Positions 15,464 to 24,670 of a stretch of 34,754 nucleotides of DNA are shown one piece after another. The translations under genes and the position numbers were made by a program. Numbering within the stretch: the first letter of the stretch is position 1; each line of letters begins with the position of its first letter. The notes beneath the pieces are model-generated. The model had not been told where the DNA came from, searched no databases, and saw only the letters and a list, made by a program, of their open reading frames with translations. The DNA comes from Spirochaetaceae bacterium (GTDB lineage: Bacteria; Spirochaetota; Spirochaetia; DSM-27196; SLAA01), in assembly GCA_003552985.1 (NCBI GenBank), contig PUPD01000281.1:1-34754 (forward strand). Direction: 5' to 3'.

Positions 15464-15576
15464 GTGCTCTTGCGCGCGAGAAAGCAGGTGCGCGAGAAGA
15501 CGCACGCGACAGATAAGCCATGGACCGCGCGGCGCATGACGTGCGCGGCGTAAGCGGGTGAGCGCATGAGGCGGCC

Positions 15577-16086
15577 ATGAGAGTAGTCGTTGGCATTGAT
15601 CCGGGACTCGCGTCCACCGGTTTTGGGGTCGTCGCTGAGGACCGGGGCCGTTATCGGCATCTCGGACACGAGGTTCTGCGAAGCTGCAGCACAAGCACCA
15701 CCGGTGAACGGCTGGCCGCAATTCACGAAGCGCTCGGCCGCCTTGTCGCGCAGTATAACCCCGTGGAGGCAGCTGTCGAGACGCTGTACTTTGCCCGCAA
15801 CGTCTCGAGCGCGCTTCCGGTGGCCCAAGCGCGGGGAGTGCTGCTGCTGACCCTGCACCAATGCGGCGTTGCTGCGCATGAGTACTCGCCGCAGGAGATC
15901 AAGCTGGCGATCGTGGGACGAGGACGTGCCGAGAAAGAGCAGGTACAGGAGCTGGTGCGCATCCTGTTGAAGCTCGAGCAGCTTCCGAGCTCCAGTCATG
16001 CCGCCGACGCTCTTGCGGTGGCGATCTGCCACCTGCAGAGCTCGGCCGGGATGCGGCGCATTGAAGCCGGGCTGGCCGGGCGATAG
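15577..16086 (+). CDS. ruvC: RuvC, Holliday junction endonuclease
   Basis: A 169-residue RNase H-fold resolvase that cuts Holliday junctions symmetrically. The acidic catalytic residues are visible: Asp in GIDPGLASTGFG (residues 5-16), Glu in AAVETLYFARN (about 68), and two Asp-region residues near SSHAADALAVAICH at about 146. VAQARGVLLL and YSPQEIKLAIVGRGRAEKEQV are also typical. Length is normal. GAGG lies upstream of ATG 15577. It begins the ruvC-ruvA-ruvB set, all on plus and closely spaced. Confidence 0.97.
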   Translation: MRVVVGIDPGLASTGFGVVAEDRGRYRHLGHEVLRSCSTSTTGERLAAIHEALGRLVAQYNPVEAAVETLYFARNVSSALPVAQARGVLLLTLHQCGVAAHEYSPQEIKLAIVGRGRAEKEQVQELVRILLKLEQLPSSSHAADALAVAICHLQSSAGMRRIEAGLAGR

Positions 16087-16151
16087 CCGGCTTTCGAATA
16101 CTATGCCGCAGGTGCGGCGAATACATTGCGGGCAACGGGGAGATACGCAGC

Positions 16152-16766
16152 GTGTTCAACAGCTTGACCGGTGAGATCACCCATGCGGTCGGCACGACCG
16201 TACGGCTGCAGACCGGAGGGGTCGAGTGGCAGCTTGAGGCTCCGGCGGGAACGGTAGCCGCGATGACGCGCCTAGGGCATGAGCGCGTGCGCGTCTTCGT
16301 CCATCTTCATCACCGTGAAGACAGCATGACGCTTTACGGTTTCGCAGCCGAGGCCGAGCGGGCGGTCTTTCTAGAGCTCATTCGCATAGCCGGCATCGGC
16401 CCGAAACAGGCAATCCGCATTCTATCAGGCACGAGTCTCGACAGTTTCGTCGCGATGCTGGAGGCGGGAAACCTCGAAGCGCTGGCCACGATACCGGGCC
16501 TCGGCAAGAAAACGGCGCAGAAGATCGTGCTTGCTCTGCAGGGCAAGCTTGTGAGCGCCGAGGCGGCGGTCGATGGAGGGGCGGGCTCGCAAGCCGGGGG
16601 GGGTCCCCATGCCGAGCTGGTTACCGCGCTGTATGAGATGGGCTTCGACCGCAAGGCCGCCGGCGAAGCGATTGAGCACGCCATGGCGGGCCTGCAGTCG
16701 GAGGATATGGAGCCGGCCCTGCGGGAGCAGGAAGCTTTTCGTCGGGCGATAATTGCGCTAAGCTGA
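16152..16766 (+). CDS. ruvA: RuvA, Holliday junction branch migration DNA-binding subunit
   Basis: A 204-residue protein starting with GTG (MFNSLTGEITH), with GGGGAG upstream. The N-terminal OB-fold segment (VHLHHREDSMTLYGFA) is followed by two helix-hairpin-helix motifs: LIRIAGIGPKQAIRIL and LATIPGLGKKTAQKIVLAL. A flexible glycine-rich linker (DGGAGSQAGGG) leads to the C-terminal domain that contacts RuvB (ELVTALYEMGFDRKAAGEAI). RuvA tetramers hold the junction while RuvB drives migration. The stop is 6 nt before ruvB starts, so the two are probably co-translated. Confidence 0.96.
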   Translation: MFNSLTGEITHAVGTTVRLQTGGVEWQLEAPAGTVAAMTRLGHERVRVFVHLHHREDSMTLYGFAAEAERAVFLELIRIAGIGPKQAIRILSGTSLDSFVAMLEAGNLEALATIPGLGKKTAQKIVLALQGKLVSAEAAVDGGAGSQAGGGPHAELVTALYEMGFDRKAAGEAIEHAMAGLQSEDMEPALREQEAFRRAIIALS

Positions 16767-16772
16767 GGACCG

Positions 16773-17951
16773 ATGACGGACCACCACAATCTGGGATCGG
16801 CGGAACAGTTCGAGCGGCACTCCGACCATCCGAAGACGGAGCACAGTGAGGCGGAGATCGGAGCCCATGGCGACGGCACCGGCGAGCATCTGTTGCGCGC
16901 GGAAGCCGGCAGCGAGGATCTGCATGAGGCACGGTTGCGACCGTCGCGCCTGCACGAGTTTCAGGGGCAGACCGAGATCAAGCGCAACCTGGAGGTGTTC
17001 ATCCAGGCGGCGCGCGAACGCGGCGACAGTCTTGACCACGTGTTTTTCAATGGTCCGCCGGGGCTCGGGAAGACCACGCTTGCCGGGATCATGGCGCATG
17101 AGCTGAACTCGGAGTTCAAGGTAACCGCTGCGCCGGCACTGGAGAAGCCGAAAGATCTGGCCGGGATACTCACCACCGTTTCACGTAACACGGTGTTCTT
17201 CATCGATGAGATTCATCGACTTCGTCCGGCAATCGAGGAGATGTTGTACATCGCGATGGAGGACTTCGAGATCGACTGGGTGATCGGACAGGGCCCGTCG
17301 GCGCGCACCATTAGGATTCCGATTCCGCCGTTCACGCTGGTAGGAGCAACCACCAAGGCGGGCTTGATTTCCGGACCGCTGTACAGCCGTTTCGGCATTA
17401 CGATCAGACTGGAGTTCTACAGCGTGGAGGAACTGCAGCAGGTGTTGCAGCGGTCGGCGGAGATTCTTGAGGTCGCCGTAGAGCCCGCGGCGCTGCGGCT
17501 GCTCGCGCGTAGCGCGCGCGGAACACCGCGGGTGGCTAACCGCCTGCTGCGGCGGGTACGGGATTTCGCGCAGGTGCTCGGCGACGGGACGATAACCGCC
17601 GAGATCGTCGAGGAAAGCCTGCGGCGGCTGCAGATAGACCGCTACGGTCTCGAACGCCACGATCGCCGTATACTCGAGGTCATTATCGGCAACTACGGAG
17701 GCGGGCCGGTCGGAGCCGAGACGCTCGCGATCTCGATTGGGGAAGCGATCGACACCCTGGAAGATTTCTACGAGCCGTTCCTGATTCAGAGCGGTTTTCT
17801 GCAGCGCACACCGCGAGGGCGAGTCTGCACGCCGCTGGCGTATACGCACCTGGGGCTTCCCCCGCCGCAATCCGAGCCGGATGCCTCCACACGCAGCGCC
17901 GCCCAAGAACGACAAACGCACGGCCATGAAGACCAGGGATTTCTCTTTTGA
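16773..17951 (+). CDS. ruvB: RuvB, branch migration AAA+ motor
   Basis: A 392-residue AAA+ ATPase. Walker A is GPPGLGKTT (residues 94-102), Walker B FIDEIHRL (143-150), and LVGATTKAG carries sensor 1. The arginine-finger region is GPLYSRFGI, and the C-terminal winged helix includes [11 protein letters not shown]. It is longer than usual (about 330-350) because of a hydrophilic, His- and Glu-rich N-terminal extension of about 50 residues ([17 protein letters not shown]) before the conserved [12 protein letters not shown]. An internal start cannot be excluded, but the ATG sits directly after ruvA with a TGAGGA Shine-Dalgarno. The 3' end overlaps queA by 26 nt. Confidence 0.96.
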   Translation: MTDHHNLGSAEQFERHSDHPKTEHSEAEIGAHGDGTGEHLLRAEAGSEDLHEARLRPSRLHEFQGQTEIKRNLEVFIQAARERGDSLDHVFFNGPPGLGKTTLAGIMAHELNSEFKVTAAPALEKPKDLAGILTTVSRNTVFFIDEIHRLRPAIEEMLYIAMEDFEIDWVIGQGPSARTIRIPIPPFTLVGATTKAGLISGPLYSRFGITIRLEFYSVEELQQVLQRSAEILEVAVEPAALRLLARSARGTPRVANRLLRRVRDFAQVLGDGTITAEIVEESLRRLQIDRYGLERHDRRILEVIIGNYGGGPVGAETLAISIGEAIDTLEDFYEPFLIQSGFLQRTPRGRVCTPLAYTHLGLPPPQSEPDASTRSAAQERQTHGHEDQGFLF

Positions 17952-18954
17952 GCTGCCTGAGCGCTTGATCGCGCAGCATCCGGCCGAGAGCCGTGATCAG
18001 GCGAGATTGCTGCTGCTGCGAAGCACCGACGGTTCGCTCGAAGACCATGCCGTAACGGACCTACCAGGGCTGCTGCCGGACAACTCGCTCGTAGTCTTTA
18101 ACGACAGCCGCGTGGAGCCGGTACGGCTTCCGGCACGCAAGCAGCCCGACGGCGGAGCTGTGGAGCTACTGCTTGTGGAACCGTTCACCGGCACCCACTG
18201 TCGAGCGATGATTCAGCGCGCTCGCCGCGTGCAGGTGGGTGCAGGCTTCAGGCTGCCGGAAGATGTGATCGCGACCGTAATCGCCAAGGCACCACCGTTC
18301 GTTGAGCTCGAGCTGAACCCGGGCCTGTCGGTTGAGTACCTGCGCCGGCACGGCTCGGTTCCGCTTCCGCCGTATATCCGGCGCGAGGCGAACGCGGAAG
18401 ATCTGGATCGCTATCAGACGGTGTACGCCGCCGATTCGGGCTCGGCCGCAGCTCCCACCGCCGGTCTGCACTTCACCCCTGAGCTGCTTGCCCAGATGCG
18501 TGCCGCCGGTCACGAAACGGCGTTCGTCACACTGCACGTCGGGCCCGGCACGTTCTTACCGGTTCGAACCGAACGCGTGGAAGACCACGAGATGCACAGC
18601 GAGCGCTATTCGATCAGCAGCCAAACCTCAGCTGCGATTCAACGCGCCCGAAGCGCTCAGCGGACCATCGTCGCGGTCGGAACCACGACCGTCCGCACGC
18701 TGGAGTCGGCGGCCCGCGCGCGGCCGTCAGAGCCGCTGGCCGTCGGAACCGGTGAGACGCAGCTGTTTATCTACCCTGGTTTCAGGTTCCAGGTCGTGGA
18801 CGCGCTGTTCACCAACTTCCATACGCCGGAGTCCAGCTTGATGATGCTTGTTGCCGCTTTCGCCGGTTATGAATCGGTTATGCGCGCCTATCGCTACGCG
18901 GTGAGCCGCGAGTATCGGTTCTTTTCCTACGGCGATGCTATGCTGATCCTGTAG
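17926..18954 (+). CDS. queA: QueA, S-adenosylmethionine:tRNA ribosyltransferase-isomerase
   Basis: A 342-residue enzyme that transfers and rearranges the ribosyl group of SAM onto preQ1-modified tRNA to give epoxyqueuosine. Motifs: [20 protein letters not shown] at the start, [56 protein letters not shown] and the C-terminal [17 protein letters not shown]. The ATG at 17926 gives the family's normal N-terminus; the ORF track start at 17881 adds 15 unlike residues. It overlaps the ruvB end by 26 nt in another frame, so its ribosome binding site lies inside ruvB. It ends shortly before a convergent gene. Confidence 0.97.
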   Translation: MKTRDFSFELPERLIAQHPAESRDQARLLLLRSTDGSLEDHAVTDLPGLLPDNSLVVFNDSRVEPVRLPARKQPDGGAVELLLVEPFTGTHCRAMIQRARRVQVGAGFRLPEDVIATVIAKAPPFVELELNPGLSVEYLRRHGSVPLPPYIRREANAEDLDRYQTVYAADSGSAAAPTAGLHFTPELLAQMRAAGHETAFVTLHVGPGTFLPVRTERVEDHEMHSERYSISSQTSAAIQRARSAQRTIVAVGTTTVRTLESAARARPSEPLAVGTGETQLFIYPGFRFQVVDALFTNFHTPESSLMMLVAAFAGYESVMRAYRYAVSREYRFFSYGDAMLIL

Positions 18955-18985
18955 CGGGGGCGAAGAGGCCGTTGCGACGGGCCGG

Positions 18986-19585
18986 TCAGTAGGTGTCCGC
19001 ATCCATTGCCTCGAACCGAGCTCGTACCTGCCGCAGACGCTGGAGGTGACGGTTGATGATGAACTCATAGTCGAGATCGCCGGTCTCGATGCGGTGGTTC
19101 TGGTCAGCCCAGTGTTGCACCTGCGGCAGGTGCACGTCCCGGAACTCCCACGCGAGGTCCGACCACTGCAGGGTAATTTCCCAATAGACGAGGGCAAACT
19201 CGAACAGTTCTTCCGCTCGATCGAGGCTTTCGAGATTCTGGAGCCGCCAGGGATAGTTATAAAAGTAAGCGGTGCGCTTATTGTACTGGTTACCCCACTG
19301 CAGATAGAGATCAACCAGCTTGAGATTCAGATGCATGGTGAACAGGTACCGATAACGTTGCCAATCGCGCTTGTCCTCGATTCTGGCCAACGCATACAGC
19401 GGATTGGCGAAATCGGCGCGGAGCGCTTTCTCGAGCCAGTATATGTTCTCTTTGATAAGGTTCGGTTTCTGATAGAGATGTTGGCGGTACAGGCGGTATA
19501 TTTGCTCGCGGTAGATCAATCGATATCCCGAGACTGGAGCGGCAAGTAGGGTAAAGGCCAGAAACACGAGTAAGAGTCGTTTCAC
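18986..19585 (-). CDS. Unrecognised secreted helical protein downstream of tmk
   Basis: A 199-residue protein I do not recognise. It begins MKRLLLVFLAFTLLAAPVSG, a clear signal peptide probably cut after VSG, so it should be periplasmic or surface-located; no lipobox. The mature part is very rich in Tyr, Trp, Arg and Leu (for example REQIYRLYRQHLYQKP, YFYNYPWRLQNL, WEITLQWSDLAWEF) and looks all-helical, possibly TPR-like in spacing (NPLYALARIEDK, LDRAEELFEFALVYWE), though no repeat is certain. It starts 4 nt after tmk ends on the same strand, so the two are cotranscribed. Codon use matches the neighbours and it is a convincing gene. Confidence 0.8.
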   Translation of the reverse strand: MKRLLLVFLAFTLLAAPVSGYRLIYREQIYRLYRQHLYQKPNLIKENIYWLEKALRADFANPLYALARIEDKRDWQRYRYLFTMHLNLKLVDLYLQWGNQYNKRTAYFYNYPWRLQNLESLDRAEELFEFALVYWEITLQWSDLAWEFRDVHLPQVQHWADQNHRIETGDLDYEFIINRHLQRLRQVRARFEAMDADTY

Positions 19586-19589
19586 ATTC

Positions 19590-20270
19590 CTACTTATCGG
19601 CGCGTTGCTGCGCCGGGGTTATCGCCAGGCGACCGAGAATTTCGGCAGCGACGGCGTGCGGATTGCGTGAACCGTCGATGCGGTGGATGCGCATCGCGGA
19701 GTGGGCGTAGTACTCGAGGGCTTGCCGGTACCCCCGGTATACGGTATCTTGAAATTCAGGAGTTTCGTAAATTTCGCTGTGGCCCCGTGTTTTGATCCGC
19801 TCGAGTCCAACCCGGCCCGGAAGGTCCAGAAACACCAGATGCTCCGGTAGTGCGAACCGGGAGTTGAGCATCCGCACGTAATCGAAACCGCACAGACCGC
19901 CTTGGTAGGCGAGCGAAGAGAACAGATAACGATCACAGACCACGTACCGCCCTCGAGCCAGCTCGGCATGAATGCCGCCGTCCGGATCTGCGAGGTGTTC
20001 GCTCCGATCGGCGGCGAAGAGCAGCGCCATCGTAAGGTCGGCCACCCGCTCCGCGCCCGAGAGCACCGATCGAATGCGGCGGCCGATCGGCCCGTCGGTC
20101 GGCTCGGCAGTAGCAACCACCTCGTGCCCGGAAGCCCTCAGGGCGGTTACCAGGCGCGCGGCCTGGGTTGTGGTGCCTGCTCCGTCCAGACCCTCGAGCA
20201 CAATGAAACGCGAGAGGACCGCCTGGTCCCGGGCGGCGGGCGTGCTGGCTGCGCTTTTATTTGAAGCCAT
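19590..20270 (-). CDS. tmk: Thymidylate kinase
   Basis: A 226-residue dTMP kinase, making dTDP for DNA synthesis. The P-loop is FIVLEGLDGAGTTTQ (residues about 22-36), followed by the DR-motif VVCDRYLFSSLAYQG and the substrate segment TAEPTDGPIGRRIR. The P-loop ends G-A-G-T-T-T rather than the more usual G-A-G-K-T-T, a known variant among thymidylate kinases. About 20 extra residues precede the conserved core (MASNKSAASTPAARDQ), so the true start might be inside. It is divergent from tamB with a 43-nt gap; no promoter pair in the gap is convincing for tmk. Confidence 0.93.
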   Translation of the reverse strand: MASNKSAASTPAARDQAVLSRFIVLEGLDGAGTTTQAARLVTALRASGHEVVATAEPTDGPIGRRIRSVLSGAERVADLTMALLFAADRSEHLADPDGGIHAELARGRYVVCDRYLFSSLAYQGGLCGFDYVRMLNSRFALPEHLVFLDLPGRVGLERIKTRGHSEIYETPEFQDTVYRGYRQALEYYAHSAMRIHRIDGSRNPHAVAAEILGRLAITPAQQRADK

Positions 20271-20313
20271 AACGTGCTACTATGTAGAGGTATAAAGGTT
20301 TGTTTTTTTTCGC

Positions 20314-23300
20314 ATGAGTACGGTGCGCTTTCGTCCTAACATCCTTGTTCTCATCCTCCTTTTCGTCCTGGTCGCGGTGGTGGTCAGCCCCATCCATTCC
20401 TATATGAGCGCACGACTTAACGAGCTCAAGGCAGACGCGCTGGACCAGATCGAGACCGAGCTCGGTCGGCGGGTGAGTTACGAGCGCATCTCGCCGTCGA
20501 TATTCCGACGCTTCGATATCCGCGGCCTGCGGGTTCACGGCTCGGGTCTCGACAGCGACGCACTCCTCACCGTATCGCGCGTACGAGTCTACTACAGTTT
20601 GGTCGATCTGATAAGCAACCGCGACCGTAATCCGCTGCGCCGAATCAGCATCGAGAATACCCATTTCCGCTACGATACTGCAGCCGATCGTGAGCTGTAC
20701 GAGTTCGTCCGCGCGATCGCCGAGATGCCGGAGCGCCGGCCGCGCGAACGCGATTTCACGCTGACCGGCCGTAACCTCTCGCTCGAGCTCGTACACGAGG
20801 GGCGGGAGTACCGGCTCAGCGACCTTTTTTTTGACGCTGACCTTACCGGCAGTACACGCCTGCGGGCCGGAGCAAAGCTTGAAGCCGAAGATCTCGGTGC
20901 TCCGCTCGGCCGCAGCGGTGTGGGACCGGCAACCGCCGAGGTCGCGCTGAGCGGCCGGGTGGAGGACGACTTCAGCCTCGCTGATGTGACGTTGCGGCTT
21001 CCGTTTTTCGAAACCGACTACTTCACGGTCTGGGACCAGGCCTTCTCGGTCACGCTGAGCGATCGCAAGCTGGTGGCGCACAAGCTCCAGGATCGGGAGC
21101 CGGTCGATATAACCCTTGGTTACAACCTGGATACACGGGAGGTGAGCGGAAGCTTCCTGGCCCAAGAATACCGGCCGGCCGATTCGCTGCGCTTGCGCGG
21201 CAGAACCGCCGAGTACGATGCTTGGATGCAGACGGTTGTTTCCGGTGAAGGACGTTTGACCTGGCAGCAGGACGGCGAGCTCGAGTACGAGATGGGAGTG
21301 GTCGCCCAACTCCCGCAAGAGGCCGAAGAGATGACGCTCTCGGCGGCGTTGCGCGGTAACCGCGCGCGAGTGGATTTCGACCGCATCATCGCGGTTACCG
21401 AGACCGGTTCGGCTACCTTCGACGGCCATATCCTGCTCGAAGACCCTCATATTCCGAACGGCCGCCTTGTGCTTAACGATTTCAGCTACGGCGGCTCGCG
21501 CAAAGTCAACGCGCGCATGACCCTGTCCGGCGAGGAAGGACGCTACCGGCTCAGCTCGCGACATCTGGATTACGGAGGGTTTGAGTTCTTTAATCTGCAG
21601 GCCGAAGCCGGGCTGCGCAACGGCGAGTTGAGCTTCGACCTGGCGACCGACCTTGAGTTTTTCGGCGACAGCGCTGTTGCGGCCCAGGGGAGAGTAACCT
21701 TCGAGGATGGCTTTGGAATGACGGTTGAGACCGAGCTTCGTAATGTTCCGCTTGACCGCCCTTATGCCGCATGGCGTGCGTTCACCGGAGAGCCCGCCTC
21801 CGGGCAACAGCCGGCTGGAGCACAGCAGCTTAGCCGCTACGTTCTCGATTCTCACGTCTCGCTTGAGCTCGGAGATGACGGCCTGCAGATCGACGCCCCG
21901 TTCGTATCACTCTACGACGTTGAGGCCCCCGATACCTTCGCAACCTTTACCGTACGCAGCGATGGAGCCGCTTACCATCTCGATAATATTGTGTTCGGGG
22001 TCGGCGATCGGCGCGGCAGCGGTGCGGTGACCGCTACCCTCGATCAGCGTAGCCGCCTGCGGTTTACGACCGATCTTTGGTTCGAAGGGAAAGACTACGA
22101 GCTGGCGGGGCTGTTTGATCCGGCGGGCAGGCTGGTGGCAAGCGGGTCCTACGGGCTGGACCTCATGGCATCGTTCGGCCGCGACCGCAACATCGTGTTC
22201 ACCCTCAGGGGAGAAGATCTCCCGCTGCCGGTGCGTGATCAGGCGCTTGCCGGCAGCTTCGATCTCAGCGGTGTGATCGCAGCCGCGGACGACTGGCAGT
22301 TGGATATCAATCGGCTGCGATTGAGTGGCGTGCCGGCCCTGGGTGAAGAAGAGGGAGCTTTAGAGCTTGCCGGGCGCTTCACCCCTACCGGAGGAGCACT
22401 GCGGCAGATCGTGTACGAGGATCGTTACTCGCGTCTCTCCGGTAGCGGGAATATAGAGTACGGAACCGCTTCGCCGTTCAAGACCGAGGTTGCGTTTGCG
22501 CTTGAAAGCGACACCGGCGAAGAACGTTACGAAGCGCGCTTTGAGTATCGTGACGGCGAGATTGAAGGACGTGCGATGGTAACCAACGCGTCACTGCGCC
22601 GTCTCAATGTCCAACCTGTGCGAGGAGGGGTCAACGGCGAGTTCGTCGTTTCCGGCTCACTGGACTCACCGCTGCTCACCGGCCGGTTCGAATCGGTGGA
22701 TGCACGTTTCAACAACGATCCGTTCCAGACACGGGGTGTGTTCGAGTATCGTGACGGCTGGGTCGGCGTCCGCGAGATCAACGTGCGGTACCTGGCCAAC
22801 GAGCTGACCGACCTGCGCGGCAGCCTCGATCTCGAGACAGGAGAGCTGGCCGTCGACAGTCTGTTCGAACAGTTTGGGCGTCCTGAAGCTCTGGAGGTAA
22901 CAGTGGCGCTGCGCGCCGCGTTTTCCGCCCCGGAAGAAGGCCGTCTGGAGCTTGGCGATCTTGCCGGGGCCGATGCCGTCGCTGAGCTGGCTGTGCTTTC
23001 GGAGGCGCTTGAGGAGCACGACGGGCGCTGGGACTTCCGGATTACTCGGCGCGACGGCCGCACGGCGCTTCAGGGCGGGCCGGAGAACTCGGTGAACGCC
23101 CACCTCGAGCCGGAAGGTGCGTTTCAACTCCGGCTGACCGACCCGCTGCCGGTCGTTTTGACGGCCGAGGGAATGTACGAGGATGGGAATCTGGAGGCCG
23201 ATCTGACGCGCATGAGCGTTAACGCGGAGCGCATGCAGGATTTGCTGAGCTTTCAGCGGTTTGCAATCCATGAGGGTCGAGTGAGCGGGAGCCTGCGCGT

Positions 23301-24630
23301 GGTAGGGCCGATAAACGACCCCGACTTCTTTGGTACGCTGACGGCCGAGAATGCACGGGTGTGGCTGGATTACGTAGCCGATGATGTCACCGCGGAGCGG
23401 TTCTACGTTGTATTGCAGGAGAAGGCATTGATGATCAATCCGTTTCGCGCCAAGGCGGGGCGGGGCGAAGTTGAGGTGGACGGCCGCGTTCTGCTCGGGC
23501 GTTGGACTCCCGAGCGATACGAGTTCCAGTTCCGGACGCTCGACGAGCACGGTGTCAATATCGCTCATGCGTTCGACGCGCTGGTGATCGACGGTTTCGG
23601 TACCGGTACGTTTACGATCTCGGGCACGCCGCAGCTGACGAATCTCAGCGGACAGTTCACGGCACGTTCCACGACCATCACACTCGGACCGGACACAGAG
23701 CCCGAACGCAGGCGGCGTGACCACGATGTCGTCGTTGATCTGGAAATTACCTCCGGGCGTGGGGTAGAGTTTTATTGGCCAACCCGTAACTTCCCGATAC
23801 TGCGGAGCTTCGCACGGGCGGGTGAAACGATCTACTTTGAGCACTCCGGGGTTGACGATACGTTCTCGTTGCGGGGTGACGTCGGCATTCAAGGCGGTGA
23901 GGTGTTCTATTTCGATCGAAGCTTCTATGTGCGCGAAGGGAGCATCTCGTTTGATGAAACCCAGGACCAGTTCGACCCCCGGCTTTCGGCGCGGGCGGAG
24001 ATTCGGGAAATCGCTGAGCGAGGGCCGGTGACGTTGTATCTGGTGGCCGACGATACGCGCTTGAGCGAGTTCACGCCGCGGTTTGAGTCCGACCCACTTC
24101 TGAGCGATCAGGAGATAGCCGAGCTGCTCGGCCGGCAGGTGTTTACCCAGGCCGCCGGCGATCTGGCGGCGCTGTCCTCGGCAGTCCTTATGACCGGCGA
24201 TGTCGTCACTCAGCTGGGAGTGATGCGTACGTTCGAGAGTCGGCTCCGGGAGCTGCTGAGGCTGGATATGCTGTCGGTGCGGACGCAGGTGTTTCAAAAT
24301 CTCGTCCGAGGGGTGATGCCGGAGGAAGAAACCGAGGAGCCTATTGACACTGCAGGGCCTTCTCTTGGAGAGTACCTGGACAATACCTCAGTGTTTCTGG
24401 GGAAGTATCTGGGTACTGATCTCTTCCTTGAGCTGCTGGTTCGCGTTCAGGCGGCCGACCGTCGCGATCCCGGTGTGCAGGATTTGGGTGGGATAACGGT
24501 CGATTCAGAGTTGACGCTGGAGTTTCAGACTCCGTTTTTCAACCTGGATTGGAACTTCTTCCCACAGAATCCACAAGACCTGTTTGTGACGGATAACACC
24601 TTTACGTTTTCCTGGGGGTTCTCGTATTAG
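20314..24630 (+). CDS. tamB: TamB-like translocation/assembly module, inner-membrane anchored
   Basis: A 1438-residue protein. One N-terminal membrane anchor (ILVLILLFVLVAVVVSPIHSYM, about 9-30) is followed by more than 1100 residues of repetitive beta-strand sequence, as in the AsmA-like/TamB bridge proteins that span the periplasm. The C-terminal part has the TamB (DUF490) look: GVEFYWPTRNFPILRSF, GDVGIQGGEVFYFDRSF, DPRLSARAEIREI and LSDQEIAELLGRQVF. It ends TFSWGFSY with a terminal aromatic. TamB helps outer-membrane assembly and probably lipid transport. Spirochaetes lack TamA, and TamB is reported to pair with BamA, encoded immediately downstream. Upstream is TATAAA at 20291-20296 but a poor -35 and no Shine-Dalgarno. 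The long antisense ORFs inside are shadows. Confidence 0.93.
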   Translation: MSTVRFRPNILVLILLFVLVAVVVSPIHSYMSARLNELKADALDQIETELGRRVSYERISPSIFRRFDIRGLRVHGSGLDSDALLTVSRVRVYYSLVDLISNRDRNPLRRISIENTHFRYDTAADRELYEFVRAIAEMPERRPRERDFTLTGRNLSLELVHEGREYRLSDLFFDADLTGSTRLRAGAKLEAEDLGAPLGRSGVGPATAEVALSGRVEDDFSLADVTLRLPFFETDYFTVWDQAFSVTLSDRKLVAHKLQDREPVDITLGYNLDTREVSGSFLAQEYRPADSLRLRGRTAEYDAWMQTVVSGEGRLTWQQDGELEYEMGVVAQLPQEAEEMTLSAALRGNRARVDFDRIIAVTETGSATFDGHILLEDPHIPNGRLVLNDFSYGGSRKVNARMTLSGEEGRYRLSSRHLDYGGFEFFNLQAEAGLRNGELSFDLATDLEFFGDSAVAAQGRVTFEDGFGMTVETELRNVPLDRPYAAWRAFTGEPASGQQPAGAQQLSRYVLDSHVSLELGDDGLQIDAPFVSLYDVEAPDTFATFTVRSDGAAYHLDNIVFGVGDRRGSGAVTATLDQRSRLRFTTDLWFEGKDYELAGLFDPAGRLVASGSYGLDLMASFGRDRNIVFTLRGEDLPLPVRDQALAGSFDLSGVIAAADDWQLDINRLRLSGVPALGEEEGALELAGRFTPTGGALRQIVYEDRYSRLSGSGNIEYGTASPFKTEVAFALESDTGEERYEARFEYRDGEIEGRAMVTNASLRRLNVQPVRGGVNGEFVVSGSLDSPLLTGRFESVDARFNNDPFQTRGVFEYRDGWVGVREINVRYLANELTDLRGSLDLETGELAVDSLFEQFGRPEALEVTVALRAAFSAPEEGRLELGDLAGADAVAELAVLSEALEEHDGRWDFRITRRDGRTALQGGPENSVNAHLEPEGAFQLRLTDPLPVVLTAEGMYEDGNLEADLTRMSVNAERMQDLLSFQRFAIHEGRVSGSLRVVGPINDPDFFGTLTAENARVWLDYVADDVTAERFYVVLQEKALMINPFRAKAGRGEVEVDGRVLLGRWTPERYEFQFRTLDEHGVNIAHAFDALVIDGFGTGTFTISGTPQLTNLSGQFTARSTTITLGPDTEPERRRRDHDVVVDLEITSGRGVEFYWPTRNFPILRSFARAGETIYFEHSGVDDTFSLRGDVGIQGGEVFYFDRSFYVREGSISFDETQDQFDPRLSARAEIREIAERGPVTLYLVADDTRLSEFTPRFESDPLLSDQEIAELLGRQVFTQAAGDLAALSSAVLMTGDVVTQLGVMRTFESRLRELLRLDMLSVRTQVFQNLVRGVMPEEETEEPIDTAGPSLGEYLDNTSVFLGKYLGTDLFLELLVRVQAADRRDPGVQDLGGITVDSELTLEFQTPFFNLDWNFFPQNPQDLFVTDNTFTFSWGFSY

Positions 24631-24670
24631 CGGGGCCCGCGCATGTTTTGAGACCAATTGAGGAGACTGT

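Noticed and set aside
20268-20296. tamB promoter with TATAAA
   Set aside because: The -10 is fair but no acceptable -35 lies 16-18 nt upstream; kept only as a remark in the tamB entry.
20257-21855. 532-aa ORF antisense to tamB
   Set aside because: No recognisable domains; it mirrors the strong codon bias of tamB.
22666-24297. 543-aa ORF antisense to tamB
   Set aside because: Same reason; the plus-strand reading has clear TamB motifs.
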